From Paenibacillus sp. YN15 (lineage in GTDB: Bacteria > Bacillota > Bacilli > Paenibacillales > NBRC-103111), in contig NZ_QMFA01000027.1 in the NCBI RefSeq assembly GCF_003285005.1, positions 1,398-65,397 of the forward strand: a DNA stretch of 64,000 bases. Reading direction: 5' to 3'. The translations under genes and the position numbers were made by a program. This document shows positions 31,590-39,036 of this stretch, one piece after another (the first letter of the stretch is position 1; each line of letters begins with the position of its first letter). Under the pieces are notes generated by a model. It saw nothing but the letters and a program-made list of their open reading frames with translations. It had not been told where the DNA came from and made no database searches.

Positions 31590-31916
31590 ATGGAGACGGT
31601 TAAACTGCGCTGCATACTCGCAGACGACGATTGCTTTACGCTGGGCGGTGTATACGAGGCCCGCGAAAGCCTTGCATATTATGCGCTAACGGATGACATG
31701 GGCGATATTCAAGCGTTCACGAAGCGGCCGGACGAGGACGGAGATTCATACGCAACCTGGTTCGAGTTGGTAACGGAGGAGGATCGCGTTAACAACGACG
31801 ATTACCGGACTTACGAGTGCGAAGAGTGCGGCCTCAAGGTTATGGTTGAGCGCGGTACTTACGCGGAGGATAACGATATGTGCGCGGAATGTTGGTGCGC
31901 ATACCAAGGAGGTTAG
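31590..31916 (+). CDS. Hypothetical protein with C-terminal zinc site, 108 aa
   Basis: The N-terminal 70 residues are beta-rich and acidic (VKLRCILADDDCFTLGGVYE, LTDDMGDIQAFTKRPDEDGD); the C-terminus carries CEECG and CAECW, a zinc knuckle or ribbon. ATG 31590 is 8 bases after AAGGGG; a GTG at 31581 is inside that spacing. Unknown function. Confidence 0.65.
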   Translation: METVKLRCILADDDCFTLGGVYEARESLAYYALTDDMGDIQAFTKRPDEDGDSYATWFELVTEEDRVNNDDYRTYECEECGLKVMVERGTYAEDNDMCAECWCAYQGG

Positions 31917-31923
31917 CGCAGCT

Positions 31924-32088
31924 ATGACGCAGCCTAACGAAGCACCTCCGCAAGCCCTTCGCATCGACCGCACAGCAACCGGATACCGCATCCGGCCGGA
32001 GAAGCCAGCGGAACAGTTAGCGGAGGATTGCGCAGCCATCGGCGTATGTATCGTCGGATTAATCGTAGTAATGGCGCTACTGGCGTAA
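31924..32088 (+). CDS. Small tail-anchored membrane protein, 54 aa
   Basis: A hydrophilic N-terminus (MTQPNEAPPQALRIDRTATG) followed by a C-terminal membrane helix (about 35-54, CAAIGVCIVGLIVVMALLA). AAGGAGG lies upstream at a long spacing (11 bases). Function unknown. Confidence 0.6.
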   Translation: MTQPNEAPPQALRIDRTATGYRIRPEKPAEQLAEDCAAIGVCIVGLIVVMALLA

Positions 32089-32113
32089 ATACAAATCGAG
32101 GAGGAAGCGGAAC

Positions 32114-33067
32114 ATGGCGAAGTATAACGAAGTGAAGCGTAAGGCTTGCGTAGGTGAGCGGATTAAGATTGTTAATCGAATTGATAACGAGCACCGTTAC
32201 GAAAACGGCGACGAGTTTATGGTTATGGCTGATTGGGGCGCAGGAGACGTTCGGGTAGACGTGGCGGGCGATGCCGCGTGCGTATTCCTGCGCGAGTACG
32301 TAGTTCTCGAACCTGTTCCGGAAGCTACTCCGCAGCCTGCCGCATCTGTTCCGCAGCTTCCGGAACTATTTGCGCAATTCCTGCGCGATAACTCCGCCGC
32401 TGTTCGTGCGTACCTTGACGCTGTTGACCAGCAGGCTGGCGGTCCAGTTACGGAGCCTATCGTTAAGCCTGCGGAAACTATTGCGGCAGCAAAGCCCTTA
32501 ACACGGGCGGATGTGCTTGCGCAGGCTAGCGCTGATGTTGCGGAGTTGCTGCGAATCGGGCGGAGTGACGACGATATGCTCAGCGGTAGCAAGCATTTCC
32601 GCGCGCGCTGGTATGACGTAGATTTCGTCGTTAACCGCGAAAAGCGCACGGTTGTCGCGTTGGTGTACGAGATCAACGGCTTGAGCCGCACATTCGCACG
32701 TTACAGAAGCAAGCCTGATGCGAAAGGTATCGCTCGCTGCGCGCCAGATGACGTTTTCCATACGGATATTGGTCGGGCGATTGCGTTACGGCGCGCGCTG
32801 GGGTTAGTGGTTCCTATTGCGTACACGCAAGCGCCGAAACCGGAGGAGCCGCGTGTTGGTGCGAAGGTTCGCGGAGTTGGCGATGACAATGATTTTGGCG
32901 TAATCGGAACGGTAACAGAAATGCGTCCGGTCGACTACCTTGATGCGGATAACGGACTAATCGTCGATACGTTCTCTGGTAGCGGTTGGAACTATATCCG
33001 GGACGTAGCAGTAATCGACGATACTGACGTAGTTTATGACGTTGACTACGCAAAGGAGGCGGAGTAG
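32114..33067 (+). CDS. SH3-repeat / NREKRTV-domain protein, 317 aa
   Basis: Domain order: one SH3/KOW-like module (about 5-72, EVKRKACVGERIKIV to REYVVLEPVP), a proline-rich linker and helix, a shared domain (about 165-235, DVDFVVNREKRTVVALVYE, then CAPDDVFHTDIGRAIALRRAL) and a C-terminal SH3-like unit (PRVGAKVRGVGDDNDFG to VAVIDDTD). The same arrangement recurs in the 35163 gene. The shared domain resembles short phage proteins with a TVV, CxPxDxFD pattern of unknown role. GAGGAGG precedes ATG 32114. Confidence 0.7.
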   Translation: MAKYNEVKRKACVGERIKIVNRIDNEHRYENGDEFMVMADWGAGDVRVDVAGDAACVFLREYVVLEPVPEATPQPAASVPQLPELFAQFLRDNSAAVRAYLDAVDQQAGGPVTEPIVKPAETIAAAKPLTRADVLAQASADVAELLRIGRSDDDMLSGSKHFRARWYDVDFVVNREKRTVVALVYEINGLSRTFARYRSKPDAKGIARCAPDDVFHTDIGRAIALRRALGLVVPIAYTQAPKPEEPRVGAKVRGVGDDNDFGVIGTVTEMRPVDYLDADNGLIVDTFSGSGWNYIRDVAVIDDTDVVYDVDYAKEAE

Positions 33068-33214
33068 TTGCGCAAGGTATTTGCAAAGTCATCCCTCGGA
33101 CTATTGGCGGCTTTTATTACGGTGATCGCCGGAGGAAGCGCTGCTGAAGCGTACACGAACGGTCTGCTGGCGTTGATATGCGTTGAGATTGCAGATAAAA
33201 GGGAGGCGGAGTAG
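33068..33214 (+). CDS. Small hydrophobic protein, 48 aa
   Basis: Begins MRKVFAKSSLGLLAAFITVI and ends IADKREAE. One membrane or signal-like segment (about 9-26) is followed by a second moderately hydrophobic stretch. TTG start with AAAGGAGG upstream; coupled to the dUTPase start. Function unknown. Confidence 0.5.
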   Translation: MRKVFAKSSLGLLAAFITVIAGGSAAEAYTNGLLALICVEIADKREAE

Positions 33215-33727
33215 TTGAAGGTTAAAATCAGGCGCCTGAGTCCAGACGCTGTGATTCCGAAGTATGCAACGCAACTATCCGCAGGCTTCGATTTAGTAGC
33301 GGTAGAGGACGTCATTATCGAGCCGGGCGCTACCAGCGTAAAGGTTCCGCTGGGCTTGTCGTTTGAGTTACCGCCGGGATACGTCATGTACGTTATGATG
33401 CGGTCGGGAATCGCGTTGAGGACGAAGCTGCGGCAATCGAACGGTATCGGCGTTATCGATGCGGATTATCGCGGGGAAGTAGCGATGCTGTTCGATAACG
33501 TTTCGAGGCCGCGTCGTAAGGTTTTTCTGCGCCACCCTCCGTACTGGAACATTTCATCCAATCGCGAGGGGACGTACATCATTCGCAAAGGCGATCGTAT
33601 CGCACAAGGCGTAATCCAGCGCTATGAACCGGTAACGTTCGTTGAGGTAGCGGAATTGAGCGAGACGGAGCGCGGAGCTGGCGGCTTCGGTAGCACTGGC
33701 GTAAGTATAACGGAGGTTAGCGAATAA
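33215..33727 (+). CDS. dut: dUTPase
   Basis: A 170-residue trimeric-type dUTP diphosphatase that lowers dUTP and supplies dUMP for thymidylate synthesis. The five family motifs are visible: AGFDLVA (1), MMRSGIAL (2), GIGVIDADYRGEV (3), KGDRIAQGVIQ (4) and the C-terminal ERGAGGFGSTG (5). It is slightly longer than the usual 145 residues because of an insert around residues 105-120 (RHPPYWNISSNRE). TTG start with GGGAGG upstream. Confidence 0.95.
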   Translation: MKVKIRRLSPDAVIPKYATQLSAGFDLVAVEDVIIEPGATSVKVPLGLSFELPPGYVMYVMMRSGIALRTKLRQSNGIGVIDADYRGEVAMLFDNVSRPRRKVFLRHPPYWNISSNREGTYIIRKGDRIAQGVIQRYEPVTFVEVAELSETERGAGGFGSTGVSITEVSE

Positions 33728-33975
33728 TGCGTGATATCTACGTAATCCTTATCGACGGCAATCTGTACCGCAAGGACAGCGCAATCCGAACGTATAAGAC
33801 GCGCGAACGTGCGGAGGAAGAGGCGCGCAAAATTGGACGCTATTGGAGTTACCGCGACAGTAAACTCGAGGTCGGCCGCTTTACTGCGGTTGAGGTGACG
33901 GAGGTATCCGTTGCCCGTCCGGACTACTCCGCACCGTGTCCGTATATTGTTCCGGAAAAGGAGGACGCAAATTGA
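33727..33975 (+). CDS. Hypothetical protein, 82 aa
   Basis: A small alpha/beta protein (MRDIYVILIDGNLYRKDSAI, TRERAEEEARKIGRYWSYRD) between the dUTPase and ThyX genes, overlapping the first by TAATG and the second by 4 bases. Function unknown. Confidence 0.7.
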   Translation: MRDIYVILIDGNLYRKDSAIRTYKTRERAEEEARKIGRYWSYRDSKLEVGRFTAVEVTEVSVARPDYSAPCPYIVPEKEDAN

Positions 33976-34763
33976 ACGTTATCTGCATCGCACACACGGC
34001 GCTATCAGACGAATTTCTTTCGCAGTTTGATTACGTAAAGGACGTCGGAGTATGCCGCCAGATGCGGAATCCTTACGTCGATGACGGACGCAATCAACGC
34101 GCGGCCATAGCGCTTACCGCTATTCGTACGTGTTACTCACCGCTACCACCTACGCAAATCCTTCCGCGAGAAGGCGCTAAGTATTTCGGTCAATCTGCGT
34201 CAGATGGCGAAGGCGGAACGGAATCTGACCGGTTATTCCGCCACATCATGCGGTCTGGTCATGCGTCAACCTGCGAACATGTGGTGTACACCTTCGCGGT
34301 TGAGTCCGTCAGCCGAGCGTTATTGGCGCAACTCACCCGCCACCGTCAGCTTTCGTTCAGCGTACAATCGCAGCGCTACGTTAAATTCGGTAGCAATGAC
34401 CGTAGTCATGGATTCGATTACGTTACGCCACGCTCGCTCCACGGAAAACACGTCAACTATAACGGCGGTATGTCAGCGGAAGAGGTATACGAAAGCGCTA
34501 TGCAATCGCTTCAAGCGCATTATGACGTTTTGCGCGAAGCTGGCGTACCGGCCGAAGACGCGCGCATGGTTCTTCCGCAAGCCGCAACGTGTAATCTCGT
34601 ATTAACCGGAAACCTCCGCGCCATCCTCGAACTTTACGCCAAACGCAACAAGTCAACGCACTCCCAATGGGAGATCGCTGACTTAGCCGAAGCTATCCGC
34701 AAAGAAATAACGAAAATTGACGCTTGGACGCAGCTATTCTTCGATTACTATTCGCAATCTTAG
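33972..34763 (+). CDS. thyX: Flavin-dependent thymidylate synthase ThyX
   Basis: A 263-residue ThyX, making dTMP from dUMP with FAD and methylene-tetrahydrofolate. The ThyX signature RHRQLSFSVQSQRY (123-136) matches RHRxxSxNxxSxRY except for S at the asparagine position. The substrate-binding region EDARMVLPQA is present, followed by ELYAKRNKSTHSQWEI. TTG start with AAAGGAGG upstream. It works with the dUTPase and dNMP kinase of this cluster. Confidence 0.93.
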   Translation: MNVICIAHTALSDEFLSQFDYVKDVGVCRQMRNPYVDDGRNQRAAIALTAIRTCYSPLPPTQILPREGAKYFGQSASDGEGGTESDRLFRHIMRSGHASTCEHVVYTFAVESVSRALLAQLTRHRQLSFSVQSQRYVKFGSNDRSHGFDYVTPRSLHGKHVNYNGGMSAEEVYESAMQSLQAHYDVLREAGVPAEDARMVLPQAATCNLVLTGNLRAILELYAKRNKSTHSQWEIADLAEAIRKEITKIDAWTQLFFDYYSQS

Positions 34764-35188
34764 CCCTCCTGTTATCACTACCAGACGCAATTCCTACCGT
34801 CCCGTCTCCGTCAGTCCCAGCGGAATCCTCCGAGTGGCAAACGTATGAAGCTACGGCCTATACCGCTCGTTGTCGCGGCTGTATCGGTATTACGGCGGAT
34901 GGGACTGACGTGCGAAAAACGCACACGGACGCAGACGGACGTAGGATTGTCGCAACCGATCCGGATGTGATTCCGCTAGGGACAGCGTTAGAGATACGGT
35001 TAGCGGACGGTAGCGTAATTGAGGCGATAGCGGCGGATAAAGGCGGGAGGATACGCGGTAAACGGATTGACGTGTTACATCGGACATATGCGGGGGCTGT
35101 CGAGTTTGGACGGCAGAACGTAGAGGTGCGGATAATAACGAAAAACGAGGAGGAAACGATATATGAGCGTAAAATACCGCGAGGTTAA
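34724..35188 (+). CDS. Secreted 3D-domain protein
   Basis: A 154-residue protein with a hydrophobic signal-like N-terminus (AILRLLFAILALLLSLPDA) and a 3D domain of the RlpA/MltA-like barrel (TYEATAYTARCRGCIGITADG, TDPDVIPLGTALEI, AADKGGRIRGKRIDVL). The three conserved aspartates of the family are seen in DPD, DKG and IDV. Such proteins act on or bind peptidoglycan. The TTG start overlaps the ThyX gene by 40 bases and lacks a strong ribosome binding site, so the start is tentative. Placement inside the nucleotide gene block is unusual for a cell-wall enzyme. Confidence 0.72.
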   Translation: MDAAILRLLFAILALLLSLPDAIPTVPSPSVPAESSEWQTYEATAYTARCRGCIGITADGTDVRKTHTDADGRRIVATDPDVIPLGTALEIRLADGSVIEAIAADKGGRIRGKRIDVLHRTYAGAVEFGRQNVEVRIITKNEEETIYERKIPRG

Positions 35189-36701
35189 ACGTAAGGCGAA
35201 GGTTGGCGAGAGGGTTCGGATTATAAACGCGTGGGAAACGTACGGAGCGTACGAAAACGGAGACGAGGCGTTGGTGACGAGGATGCTCGGAAGCGGAGTG
35301 CAGATTGACCGCCAATACGGCAACGGAGGCAGCGTTGTTGTTGCGGATAATGAGTACGCAGTCCTCGAAGAGGTTACAGAGGCGGTAGCCTCATTAGCGG
35401 TAAACGCTACGGAATCCCCTGCGCAGGCATCCTCTGTCCTCATCCGCCCTGACCCGTCCCTTAACGGAATCCAGCGCGAATATACGCTGGAGAAACGCAA
35501 AGCCAGCGTCGGGGATGCGGTTATGCACATGTACCGCGGCGCATCGGACGGAATCGTTGCAACAGTTACCCGCACGGACGATGACGGGGCGGTGCGCTTT
35601 CTCGACGTCTTTGATCCGGAGTTAGGCAGGTATGTTTGCGGATTCAATGCGGACGCTTACGTGGTCCTTACACCGACCGACGTAATCCACATTGACGGAG
35701 AAAGATTCCGCATGGTCGAACGGAAGGCTACGGTGGGAGAGCGGATTATTGTTACCGTTAGCGGAGAGTGGGCGCTTAATGGTAAGGACCGCTACTCTAA
35801 CGCGGGGGATGTCGCAAAAGTACGGGAATGTGGCGGCTGTTTCGTTTCCGCTGATCTTACAGAAAATAAGCGTTACTATCAGGACGGAGTATGGAGCGTA
35901 AATCACGAACGATACCGTGTACTCGAGCCTATTACGAAACCATCCGCCAACCTCTCCGCGCCCGCATCGCAAGAGGACGTCGTAGCGGCGCTAACTGTCA
36001 ACCTTTCGCGCCTTCAACGCGAATTTGACGAATATAAAGCGGAAACTGACGCGCAGTTTGCGGAGATTGCAGCGCAAATGGAGGCGAAAGGTTGCGGAGG
36101 TAGTGACGCAGATTACGTAAAAGTGGCGTCCGGCTCCGTAACCAACCGACGTGATGACGTTGTGCGGCGCGCGATTGCGGATATTGAAGGCGTTAAAACT
36201 CCGTGGAATATTAACGCTGATCCGCAGCCACTTGTATACGTCAGCGGAATATGCGTAGTCGACGTGGAATTCGTAATCAACCGCGAAAAACGTACGGTAG
36301 CTGCTATCGCTCGCTGGCGGTATAACGGAAAAGTAGTAGCGCGAGGAATCGCAAAATGTGCGCCAGGCGACGTATTTAATACGCACATTGGCCGCGCAAT
36401 AGCGTTAAGGAGAGCGCTGGGCCTCGAAGTACCGCAAGAATACGTTAAATGTCCGCAGCCAGCGGAGGGTGACGTTAGAGTCGGCGATATTGTTGCGGCA
36501 ACCTCCGGTATGGCAGCGTCGTTCTTTCCGCAAAGCAGCGGAGTAGTAACTTCGCTCAAACGTAGCTTGACCGGTAAGCAGGCGTTATACTTCCGCAGCT
36601 CCGCAGCATCGCGCTCTGACGGAACAATCTGGACATTGGCGGAAGAGGTTGCCGTAATCGACGATTCCGCACGTTACGACTCGGAGGCTGATGCGCAATG
36701 A
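35163..36701 (+). CDS. SH3-repeat / NREKRTV-domain protein, 512 aa
   Basis: Domain order: three SH3/KOW-like modules (about 4-75, 100-175, 180-260; pattern VKRKAxVGERVRII to a YxVLE strand), a coiled coil (about 275-315, LSRLQREFDEYKAETDAQFA), the shared domain (about 355-430, DVEFVINREKRTVAAIARW, then CAPGDVFNTHIGRAIALRRAL), and a C-terminal SH3-like unit. It is a longer paralogue of the 32114 protein and relates to 20762. It starts inside the 3D gene with AGGAGG upstream and ends in ATGA overlap with the kinase gene. Function unknown. Confidence 0.72.
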   Translation: MSVKYREVKRKAKVGERVRIINAWETYGAYENGDEALVTRMLGSGVQIDRQYGNGGSVVVADNEYAVLEEVTEAVASLAVNATESPAQASSVLIRPDPSLNGIQREYTLEKRKASVGDAVMHMYRGASDGIVATVTRTDDDGAVRFLDVFDPELGRYVCGFNADAYVVLTPTDVIHIDGERFRMVERKATVGERIIVTVSGEWALNGKDRYSNAGDVAKVRECGGCFVSADLTENKRYYQDGVWSVNHERYRVLEPITKPSANLSAPASQEDVVAALTVNLSRLQREFDEYKAETDAQFAEIAAQMEAKGCGGSDADYVKVASGSVTNRRDDVVRRAIADIEGVKTPWNINADPQPLVYVSGICVVDVEFVINREKRTVAAIARWRYNGKVVARGIAKCAPGDVFNTHIGRAIALRRALGLEVPQEYVKCPQPAEGDVRVGDIVAATSGMAASFFPQSSGVVTSLKRSLTGKQALYFRSSAASRSDGTIWTLAEEVAVIDDSARYDSEADAQ

Positions 36702-37261
36702 CTACGTACCCTAACGTTGCCCTGTGCGGTAAGATGCGGTCCGGAAAAAGCGTAGTGGCGCAGTATCTTGCGGAGAAATACGGATATGCGGAGTTTGCGT
36801 TCGGGGACGAACTGAAGCGAACGGCTCACGAAATGTTCGATATTCCGGAAACTCCGAAGCCCCGCGAACTTTATCAGTGGTGGGGGCAGACGTTAAGACA
36901 GCGCGAGCCTGACATATGGGTGCGGAAGTGTTTTGATAGGATATCGGATGAAGCGATGTTTCTCGACGCCTACGGAGATATTCTTCGTTCGCTAATCAGC
37001 GACATCCGCCAGCCCAACGAGTATTCCCGCTGTCGTGCGGAAGGCTACGTTATCATCCGCGTAAATGCACCGGAGGAGCTGCGCAGACAACGGGCCTTAG
37101 CGGAAGGGGATGCGTTCGATTCCGCCAGCCTTGCGCACGAGACGGAGCAACACGTCGATTTATTTGCGGTTGATTACGACGTTTACAATACCGGAACATT
37201 TGAGTCGCTTCGCGAACAAATTGACGCGATTATGGCGGCAATAGCGCTAGAGGAAGGATAA
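36698..37261 (+). CDS. Deoxynucleoside monophosphate kinase
   Basis: A 187-residue P-loop kinase. The P-loop is CGKMRSGKS (about 10-18); FGDELKR at residues 34-40 and ISDIRQPNE at 106-114 are the nucleotide-binding and lid-region motifs of phage dNMP kinases. RVNAPEELRRQR fits the adenine-proximal region. It would phosphorylate dNMPs toward dNTPs for phage DNA. ATGA overlap with the preceding gene. Confidence 0.78.
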   Translation: MTTYPNVALCGKMRSGKSVVAQYLAEKYGYAEFAFGDELKRTAHEMFDIPETPKPRELYQWWGQTLRQREPDIWVRKCFDRISDEAMFLDAYGDILRSLISDIRQPNEYSRCRAEGYVIIRVNAPEELRRQRALAEGDAFDSASLAHETEQHVDLFAVDYDVYNTGTFESLREQIDAIMAAIALEEG

Positions 37262-37267
37262 CGCAAA

Positions 37268-37450
37268 ATGGACGTATACGAGGCGTATAAACGCGGATAC
37301 GAAGCGGGGTATTTCGTAGGCTATCGCGATGGCGTGCGTAATACTCCGCCGGATTCTCGGATGCTTACGGAGAGGTTAGCGAGTGGATGCGCAGAGATTG
37401 ACGATGAGGAGGCGGAGGATGGACGCATACAGAGCGCTATCGACGACTAA
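37268..37450 (+). CDS. Hypothetical protein, 60 aa
   Basis: A short protein with a tyrosine- and glycine-rich N-terminus (MDVYEAYKRGYEAGYFVGYR) and an acidic C-terminus. It follows the kinase by 6 bases and overlaps the next gene by about 30. Function unknown. Confidence 0.65.
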   Translation: MDVYEAYKRGYEAGYFVGYRDGVRNTPPDSRMLTERLASGCAEIDDEEAEDGRIQSAIDD

Positions 37451-38549
37451 CACGCGAATAAATAAAGCGGATGTGCTGCGTTTTGAAGCGGAACATAAAA
37501 CGTCCACACTCGCGGAGAAAGAGAACCGGGCGTTGACGCTGATTGACGAAGCCATTACGCAAACAGTCGAGCGGTATGGCTCCAACGCTAAAATCGTAGT
37601 GTCGTGTTCTTTCGGAGTTGATTCGGTAATAACGCTGCACCTCGTAAAGCGCGTATGTGATATGCGCAATATACCGTTTGATGTCGTATGGAATAACACG
37701 CTAAACGAGTATCCGCAAACGCGCTTATTTGCGAAGAAGCTTACGGCTGATTGGCGGTTAAATACAATTGAAGCGTTGCCTACGACAACTATTCGGAAGA
37801 TATACGACGAACACGGCGTTGATTCGCTGCTTAAGCGTAAGGGCGACCGTAGTAACGGACAGCCGGTCGTAGAGAAGTGCTGTAATGCGCTGAAACATGC
37901 GCCGATGCAGCGAGCGATTAAGGAACACGGGTGGCACTTGATGTTTAACGGAGTTCGAGCAGGCGAGAGCCGCCAACGGTGGATGAGCGCCAGGCGAGAC
38001 GGAGATTATTACTACTCTTCAGGAACGTGGAAGACGTGGGTATGTCGGCCGATCCTGTGGTGGACGGCGCTCGCGGATTCGTTCAATTACGGTAATAACC
38101 GTCAGGAGGATGTATGGGAATACGTTAGAAAACACGATATCCCGTACAATACGATTTACGATATGAACGCGGTGATTGACGAGCGCTACGATTGTCCTAC
38201 GGTAATTATCGACCGCGTAACGGCGGAGCGGCTGTCTGCGGAAGGATATAACGTTTTCATGCCGCGCACCGGTTGTCAAGCGTGCCCGATCCCGATTAAG
38301 CGCGGATACCTGCGGTACCTTCGCGAAGTGTTTCCGAAAGTATACCGCGCTATGCTGTTTCAACTTGGGTTTGCACGCGTTCTGATTGCGGAGATACCGG
38401 AGGATCAGAGAGTGGCGCTTATTGCGGAGTTATCGTCTTTCGGAGTTATTACGGAGAAAACGGAAGCTGCGATATTGGACCGGTTAGAGGACGTTATCGA
38501 ATTTAAACCGTGCGTATTTGACGGAGTCGGTGTAAGCAAGCGCAAATAA
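37419..38549 (+). CDS. PAPS reductase / DndC-like PP-loop ATPase
   Basis: A 376-residue PP-loop ATPase of the PAPS reductase (CysH/DndC) superfamily. The pyrophosphate-binding loop is SCSFGVDS (about 61-68). VEKCCNALKHAP and FNGVRAGESRQRW are the second and third family motifs, and TGCQACPIPI near the C-terminus adds two cysteines; together these could hold an Fe-S cluster. Phage members are annotated as phosphoadenosine phosphosulfate reductases, but the true substrate is unknown. It stands directly before a methyltransferase cluster, so sulfur-based DNA or nucleotide modification is worth considering. ATG 37419 has GGAGG upstream. Confidence 0.78.
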   Translation: MDAYRALSTTNTRINKADVLRFEAEHKTSTLAEKENRALTLIDEAITQTVERYGSNAKIVVSCSFGVDSVITLHLVKRVCDMRNIPFDVVWNNTLNEYPQTRLFAKKLTADWRLNTIEALPTTTIRKIYDEHGVDSLLKRKGDRSNGQPVVEKCCNALKHAPMQRAIKEHGWHLMFNGVRAGESRQRWMSARRDGDYYYSSGTWKTWVCRPILWWTALADSFNYGNNRQEDVWEYVRKHDIPYNTIYDMNAVIDERYDCPTVIIDRVTAERLSAEGYNVFMPRTGCQACPIPIKRGYLRYLREVFPKVYRAMLFQLGFARVLIAEIPEDQRVALIAELSSFGVITEKTEAAILDRLEDVIEFKPCVFDGVGVSKRK

Positions 38550-38553
38550 CCCG

Positions 38554-38952
38554 TCAATCCGCAGCAAACACGAGCCATCCGTCCTGCTCCGCAACAAACG
38601 AATAACGCCGGGCTTCTGCCGCAATCTGCGACTTCTCGTAAAATCTGCGCGCAGAAATATAACCGCGCTGGTCAACGTTAGCGGCCGTAGGGTCAGCGGA
38701 GTTTCGTGCAAGCCTAATCGCAATCGCACGCTCGTCTGCGGTATATCCGAGTTCTACGCGATTACCGGCGTCTAAGCGGTACATGCGTATGATATCGGCG
38801 GATAAGCGGAGGCGGCGTTGGGCGTCCGTCGCGACGTATAGGCGGACTAGCGGGATTGATACGATGTTATAGCGTTTCTCTGCGGATGGCTGCGGATTGG
38901 TAGCGGGCTGTTCCGGCGTGATAGCGGATTGTTGCGGATCTTTTCTTGGCAT
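38554..38952 (-). CDS. Hypothetical protein, leftward, AbrB-like region
   Basis: The only leftward gene in the replication block. A proline- and glutamine-rich N-terminus (about 1-25) precedes a beta-rich domain with ADIIRMYRLDAGNRVELGY, which is similar in style to AbrB/MazE swapped-hairpin DNA-binding domains, and a C-terminal ISARRFYEKSQIAAEARRYSF helix. GGAGGTACTCGCT precedes the ATG at 38952. It starts 85 bases from the divergent methyltransferase gene and could regulate it. Family assignment is weak. Confidence 0.55.
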   Translation of the reverse strand: MPRKDPQQSAITPEQPATNPQPSAEKRYNIVSIPLVRLYVATDAQRRLRLSADIIRMYRLDAGNRVELGYTADERAIAIRLARNSADPTAANVDQRGYISARRFYEKSQIAAEARRYSFVAEQDGWLVFAAD

Positions 38953-39036
38953 AGCGAGTACCTCCGTACAAGTGACGATTATTAACGTAATTATAACCGG
39001 AAATATACGGAAATGCAAACGTAAAGGAGTGAGCGG

